This document shows positions 59,598-64,000 of a DNA stretch of 64,000 nt, one piece after another. The stretch's first letter is position 1. Every line of letters starts with the position of its first letter. The stretch is from Skeletonema tropicum (lineage: Eukaryota > Bacillariophyta > Thalassiosirophyceae > Thalassiosirales > Thalassiosiraceae), in assembly GCA_037178625.1 (NCBI GenBank), contig CM074128.1, forward strand, positions 3,038,001 to 3,102,000, in the 5' to 3' direction. Made by a program: the position numbers and the translations under genes. The notes under the pieces were generated by a model that saw nothing but the letters and a program-made list of their open reading frames with translations, did no database searches and was not told the DNA's origin.

Positions 59598-62500
59598 AAG
59601 AGGGCGCAACGATTTGTTGTAAGACTTGAGGTGTAGGTGGCCTGTAGGGCTTGACGCGTCGGATGTTGAGACGCTCTTGTAGATGTTGGGTGAGTTGAAT
59701 AGTGATGTTACCATTGACATGGATTCTTGTGATAGTGAAGGGGCCCTTCCAACGATCATCGAGTTTGGCAGGATCGAAGATCTTCTTCATGACTTGTTCT
59801 CCAACGCGATAATCGTAGCTGTACCGCTTGGCGTTGAGTCGTTTGGCATCCTTGTCGACACGGCGTTGGCGGCGAAGGTTGATCTCGTTCATATCATATT
59901 GAACTGGAAGGTTGAAGATCATATCGCGTCCAAAGGCCAGTGCTGCTGGGGCATACCCAGTAGATTGCGACGGGGTTGCACGGATAGAACTGAGAGTATC
60001 AGATAAGATTGTTCCCATCAAGTCTTCGGCTTCAGTCAAGGTGCGAGGGTTGTGATTGGAAAGTTGAGCTCGAATGGAGTTTCCCATAGTAAGATGCAGG
60101 CGTTCGATGATCGCATTGCTTTGGGGGTTACGAGCTGTCGATGGGGCTGATGCAATACCAGCATCGTGCAACAACCGCTGGAACTGAGGTCCAATAAATT
60201 CACCACCTTGATCATGAGCGCAAACTTCGGGTCTTGGATATCTTGAGAGCCATAATTCATTGAACTTGCGAGCTACGTTTTCGCTAGTCTTGCGCTTGAT
60301 CATGATGGCATCTGGGTAACCAGTGGCACGATCGATTGCCGTCAGGGCATAGAACTCATAGGCTTTACCGTGCCGTCCTGATGTTTTGACATACCACGGG
60401 CCCACAAGGTCTACGTCACATTGCTTCCATGGATTGAGATCTTGTACTTGACGTGGAGGGAAATGGCCATAGCCGCGTTGGCCAATCTTTGTGCGCTGAC
60501 AAACATCGCACGAAAAGGCTGCTATTCGGGCTGCTAATTGGGGATGATAGAACTTGGAAAGTGCATAAGTAACTGCCTTTGCTCCTGGATGATTCAACAG
60601 GAGGTGGAAGTATTCAATCGCGGCATCCACGGCATTGTCTGTGAGGACTATCTTCAAGGTCGATTCATCTTGAGGAGTAGGGCTATAGCAAATCAGCGAC
60701 GTATCATGGCGACCAAACGTTCGACGATGGTAGAACGTTGGGGAAGTAGTGAGCTTCTGCTGAAGGGTAGGACAGCGGCTCTGCTCTTCTGCAAGCCATT
60801 GATAGCGCAAAGGGTTCTGGACGGTAGAAGGAAGATTCATGAACTGTTGCAATTGATGTAGCGGGAACTCGTCATCACTGGCCAACTCTGCTAGTTGTTC
60901 TTCAAAGATGCTGGGTTCTTCATCTTGATTGACATCTTGGGGAACTGGATTGAATTGAACTGGAGTAGGGGATAGTTCATCCTGCCTCTTCTCGGCTCCT
61001 GAGAAATCAAACTTGGGGAGTCGACTGTACGCGTCCGCTAGCACATTAAGCTTGCCTGGATGATAGAACCATTCGGCATGAAAAGATTCGAGGAAACATC
61101 TCCAACGAAGGACTCTCTGACTGTTCAAGTTAGAGAATGTAAGGTTGCGATGGTCAGTGAAGATTTTGATCTTTGCTCCAAATAGCATGGTACGATATTC
61201 CGTGAGAGTGCTGACGATTGCCAGGAGCTCCTTCTCCATCGTTGTGTATCGAGACTGTGCCGCCGAGAGTCTTTTGGAGTAATACGCAACAGGGCGCCCG
61301 CCTTGAAGTATGGCTGCTCCCAGTTGATAATCAGAACTGTCCGTGTAGACTTCAAAAGGCTCATTGTGGTTGGGGTAGGCACACAAAGCATCACTTGCAA
61401 TAACTTGCTTCACTTCCTGAAAAACTTTCTCTAATTCTGGAGTCCAAACGATCGGTGCTTTCTTCTTCTGAATACCGCTGATAAGTTGAGTGAACGGAGA
61501 GAGGAGATGGCTTCGTCGAGGCCAGAAGTCACGATACCAGTTGATGAGGCCCACAAGCGTTCGCACTTCGCTAGCGTTGGTAGGCCGTTTCAAATCAAGA
61601 ACCGCTTGAACTTTCTTCTGCCAAGGTTGAATGCCATCCTTGGAGACCCAATGACCAAGGAAGTCCCCTTCTGCAATACCGAATTCGCACTTCAAAGGGT
61701 TAACACTAAACCCTGCCTCTTCAAGGCGCCTGAACACTTCGTTGAGGGTACGTGTATGGTCTTCCCAAGTATCTGACCATATGGCGATGTCATCAATGTA
61801 AACTTCAACGTCATCTAAATCTCGAAGAACTTCCTCAATAACTGACTGCGCAAATGCCGGAGAGTTGCGGAGACCCATAGGAGCTCTCGTCCAACGAAAG
61901 AGACCGAACGGTGTTGATATAGTGGTGAGGTCCTTAGCTTTGTCCGTCAATTCAAACGAATAGAACATCATGCTCAAATCAAGTTTCGTCATGTACTGGA
62001 ATCCCGAACGCTTTCGGATCAGGTCCTGGATGATAGGGAGAGTATAATCCTTGGGTTTGATGACCTTATTGAGCTCACGTAGATCTGCTATGAAACGAAC
62101 TTTGCCATCTTTCTTGGGAACAATAAACGAAGGCAGTCCCCATGCAGACGGGCCAGAGACTCTTTCAAGAACACCTATGTCGATGAGACGCAGCAACTCC
62201 TTCTTGAATGTTTCCATATGGACTCGAGGAGTAGGGTAAGGCCGCCGAAAAACTGGTTGTGCTCCTGGTTGTAATTCAATATCCATCTTGGCTCCTTTGT
62301 AGACATGAAGCTTGCCGTCGAAGAGCTTGTAATGCTTGCGTAACATCTCGCTGAGGTCCTGGCGCTGAGTCGGAGACAGATGCTGACAATTCTCTTTGAT
62401 GACCTCATCCACATTTATCTCGTCATAGGTTGAATCAGCAATTGACGTAGCGAAAGAGTCGAGGTAGTTCAGATCGTCATCTTCATCTTCAATGATGCAT

Positions 62501-63606
62501 CCATCGATTGCTGCACTTAGTCGCTCCTTTGTAAAGTTGGAGTTCATTGGAATGCGCTTGCCCTGCCACCCGAGCTCGAGTCTTTCGTAATCAACTATTA
62601 GACCTATCTTCCGCAGGAAATCATTACCAAGTATCAAATCAAACGAACACTTGGCGTCAAAGACGAGGAACTCTTGACTGTCAACGGTGAGGTTGGCATC
62701 GAATTCAGGGAACTTGATTCCTTCACCGAGGAGGGATCCAACTGGTGCATAGTTGCCTGCAATGGTATTACATATTGTTGTTTTTGATGGTTGAAGAAGG
62801 GCTGCTCCGGGTGGTAAAACACTACGGTGAGCCATCGATACGCTGCCACTGGTGTCAAAAAGGCACTTGAGGAAGCGATTGGATTCGACTCCATTGACTG
62901 ACTTGACCATAGCGTATGCAGTTGCCATAGGGACTGTTCTGCCTTTTGAATCTACTTGGAAGGTGATCTGAGGGTCACTGAACTGAAATGACTCGAGGAT
63001 CGCCCCAAATTGCTTGACTCGTTTGTCACAAATGTTTGGTAGCTGCAATGCTGCTCCCAAATCGACTAGTTCATTGCCGTAAGATTCAACGACTGTATCT
63101 GGAAAAATGTTGAAATCCCAAGCTTCCGCATTAGATTGGCCTGGGATTGGATCGAGCACGTGATATTCAGGACAATCCACTCTCTGCGCTTCGATAGCGA
63201 CTACTTCATTAGTGAAAGGAATGTTGTTGATGGTTGCAGCTAGTGCATCCTCCGCAAAGTGACTATTGAACAATTCGTTCAAGAACTCATCATCATGAAG
63301 TTGAGCGTCTGATGCGATGCGGTCGAGCATTGGTGCAGGGCTAGAAGCTGGCTGCGCTCTTGGATCCTTACATATCGGGACTCCACTATTCAAGCTGGGC
63401 TGTGCTTGCAGAGCGGCAGGAACTGTATTATTGTTCCCGCGGATGCAACATGGAAGTTGAACATCAATCGCGCTCGGAGGCTCTGAGGTCACATTGTTGA
63501 CATGATACTCAAGAGCAGCTGGGGCATTAGCATACCCTGTTACTTCTTCAAGGCTCGTAGAATAGATATCGATGAAAGTAGTGCAATTCCCAACAGGGTC
63601 GGCGTT
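59596..63606 (-). CDS. pol: Retrotransposon pol polyprotein (protease-RT-RNase H-integrase)
   Basis: The frame is open from just after the gag TGA (63607-63609) to the TAG at about 59596. No ATG lies at its beginning, so it is probably made by readthrough from gag. Domains, with residues counted from 63492: aspartic protease CLFDTSGSVS near 208; reverse transcriptase FIADLRELNKVI, TPFGLFRWTRAPMGL and catalytic YIDDIAIW near 567; RNase H VYTDSSDYQLGAA near 717 and DHRNLTFSN; integrase zinc binding (HLLLNH ... CDVCQRT) and the DDE triad in CDVDLVGPW, CAHDQGGEF and NAIIERLH; and a C-terminal GPF-type module (KGPFTITRI). About 200 residues of unknown role precede the protease. It looks intact. 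Confidence 0.93.
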   Translation of the reverse strand, partial: NADPVGNCTTFIDIYSTSLEEVTGYANAPAALEYHVNNVTSEPPSAIDVQLPCCIRGNNNTVPAALQAQPSLNSGVPICKDPRAQPASSPAPMLDRIASDAQLHDDEFLNELFNSHFAEDALAATINNIPFTNEVVAIEAQRVDCPEYHVLDPIPGQSNAEAWDFNIFPDTVVESYGNELVDLGAALQLPNICDKRVKQFGAILESFQFSDPQITFQVDSKGRTVPMATAYAMVKSVNGVESNRFLKCLFDTSGSVSMAHRSVLPPGAALLQPSKTTICNTIAGNYAPVGSLLGEGIKFPEFDANLTVDSQEFLVFDAKCSFDLILGNDFLRKIGLIVDYERLELGWQGKRIPMNSNFTKERLSAAIDGCIIEDEDDDLNYLDSFATSIADSTYDEINVDEVIKENCQHLSPTQRQDLSEMLRKHYKLFDGKLHVYKGAKMDIELQPGAQPVFRRPYPTPRVHMETFKKELLRLIDIGVLERVSGPSAWGLPSFIVPKKDGKVRFIADLRELNKVIKPKDYTLPIIQDLIRKRSGFQYMTKLDLSMMFYSFELTDKAKDLTTISTPFGLFRWTRAPMGLRNSPAFAQSVIEEVLRDLDDVEVYIDDIAIWSDTWEDHTRTLNEVFRRLEEAGFSVNPLKCEFGIAEGDFLGHWVSKDGIQPWQKKVQAVLDLKRPTNASEVRTLVGLINWYRDFWPRRSHLLSPFTQLISGIQKKKAPIVWTPELEKVFQEVKQVIASDALCAYPNHNEPFEVYTDSSDYQLGAAILQGGRPVAYYSKRLSAAQSRYTTMEKELLAIVSTLTEYRTMLFGAKIKIFTDHRNLTFSNLNSQRVLRWRCFLESFHAEWFYHPGKLNVLADAYSRLPKFDFSGAEKRQDELSPTPVQFNPVPQDVNQDEEPSIFEEQLAELASDDEFPLHQLQQFMNLPSTVQNPLRYQWLAEEQSRCPTLQQKLTTSPTFYHRRTFGRHDTSLICYSPTPQDESTLKIVLTDNAVDAAIEYFHLLLNHPGAKAVTYALSKFYHPQLAARIAAFSCDVCQRTKIGQRGYGHFPPRQVQDLNPWKQCDVDLVGPWYVKTSGRHGKAYEFYALTAIDRATGYPDAIMIKRKTSENVARKFNELWLSRYPRPEVCAHDQGGEFIGPQFQRLLHDAGIASAPSTARNPQSNAIIERLHLTMGNSIRAQLSNHNPRTLTEAEDLMGTILSDTLSSIRATPSQSTGYAPAALAFGRDMIFNLPVQYDMNEINLRRQRRVDKDAKRLNAKRYSYDYRVGEQVMKKIFDPAKLDDRWKGPFTITRIHVNGNITIQLTQHLQERLNIRRVKPYRPPTPQVLQQIVAPS

Positions 63607-64000
63607 TCAGGCCTGATGAGGGACGAAGACTCGTTGACCTTGGGCATTAACTTGGATGGAATAAAGTTGCTGTTGAACAGGTGCTGACGGAGCTGTTGCT
63701 GCAGACGTAGCAAACATTGGAGCTGGTTGCGGAGGTGCTTGGGGAACTGGAGCTGGAGGTAGTTGAGCAGGTTGTTGAGGAGCTACGAGGTAAGATCCAT
63801 GTTGCTGTTGCGGGGGTTCTTGCTCGTTGCTCTTGAAACGACGCTCATAACCTTTCTTCCACCAATATGGGGCAGACGTCCTGGTTTTGCCTTGATAGAA
63901 CTTCTCAGCAAGCTCCTTCTTGAAATTAGACCCGTTGAAACAATAGATACAGTCTTTCCACTTATGGTTGTGATCAGGATGAATTGAACATTGCTTGGAG
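63607..64000 (-). CDS. gag: Retrotransposon gag, C-terminal part
   Basis: Open from the window edge to TGA 63609-63607. It begins near SKQCSIHPDHNHKWKDC, a Cys/His cluster (C-x3-H ... H-x4-C-x2-C) in the place of a zinc knuckle although not the canonical CCHC spacing. YWWKKGYERRFKSNE and a Pro/Gln/Ala-rich tail (PPAPVPQAPPQPAPM) follow, ending VFVPHQA. The pol frame continues in the same register after the stop. Confidence 0.85.
   Translation of the reverse strand, partial: SKQCSIHPDHNHKWKDCIYCFNGSNFKKELAEKFYQGKTRTSAPYWWKKGYERRFKSNEQEPPQQQHGSYLVAPQQPAQLPPAPVPQAPPQPAPMFATSAATAPSAPVQQQLYSIQVNAQGQRVFVPHQA

Larger units (their letters stand above)
59584..64000 (-). mobile_element. Ty3/gypsy-type LTR retrotransposon, right part cut by the window
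   Basis: The order protease, reverse transcriptase, RNase H, integrase identifies a Ty3/gypsy element (diatom gypsy elements are often called GyDi). The element is read on the minus strand; gag enters from beyond base 64000 and the 5' LTR and primer-binding site are not in the window. The coding part is uninterrupted except for one TGA between gag and pol, so the element is probably young. Confidence 0.92.

Overview
The window looks like nuclear DNA from a diatom. Several predicted proteins begin with a signal peptide followed by an ASAFAP-type motif, the hallmark of import into the four-membrane plastid of heterokont algae. The clearest cases are the Gfo/Idh oxidoreductase pair; the mTERF-like protein and a small membrane protein near 32.5 kb are similar. 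Introns are few and short (74-114 bp, GT-AG). Genes lie on both strands with short spacers and share no operon logic. A Ty3/gypsy retroelement occupies the right end. No rRNA, tRNA or CRISPR was seen.

Layout. 0-7.8 kb: an orphan fragment, a GNAT-PhzF fusion, a PolA-type 5'-3' exonuclease and a membrane-anchored cyclophilin. 7.9-15.7 kb: glucose-6-phosphate isomerase, a protein with four YYTI-type modules and an RS-rich tail, and two orphans. 15.7-18.8 kb: two near-identical Gfo/Idh genes head to head. 19-25 kb: HMG-CoA reductase, a GET1/WRB homologue and CDC48/p97. 25.6-27.4 kb: a probably mitochondrial P450. 27.6-29.3 kb: nine copies of a ~184-bp satellite. 29.5-46.8 kb: a PHD-like protein, a small plastid membrane protein, a plastid mTERF, a GCFC/PAXBP1-type splicing factor, a large Q-rich coiled-coil protein and a MATE transporter. 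47.3-59 kb: an ABC half-transporter, an orphan Cys/His protein, a small membrane protein, a glycosyltransferase-sulfotransferase fusion and an RMND1/DUF155 protein. 59.6-64 kb: gag-pol.

The main caution is that many genes between 0 and 46 kb are broken by frame changes. Almost all of those I could resolve against family motifs, or against the duplicated Gfo/Idh copy, need exactly one base removed. From 47 kb onward about 12 kb of coding sequence is unbroken. Uncorrected insertion-biased long-read error is the simplest explanation, so I annotate these as single genes rather than pseudogenes.

Functionally the genes are mostly housekeeping: sterol/isoprenoid supply (HMGR), hexose-phosphate metabolism (GPI), protein quality control and membrane insertion (CDC48, GET1), organelle gene expression (mTERF, RMND1, 5'-3' exonuclease) and transport (ABC, MATE). 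The most unusual items are two domain fusions (GNAT-PhzF and GT77-like-sulfotransferase), a Pol I-like motif placed in front of a 5'-3' exonuclease, the satellite array, and a gag-pol junction that is a single in-frame TGA.
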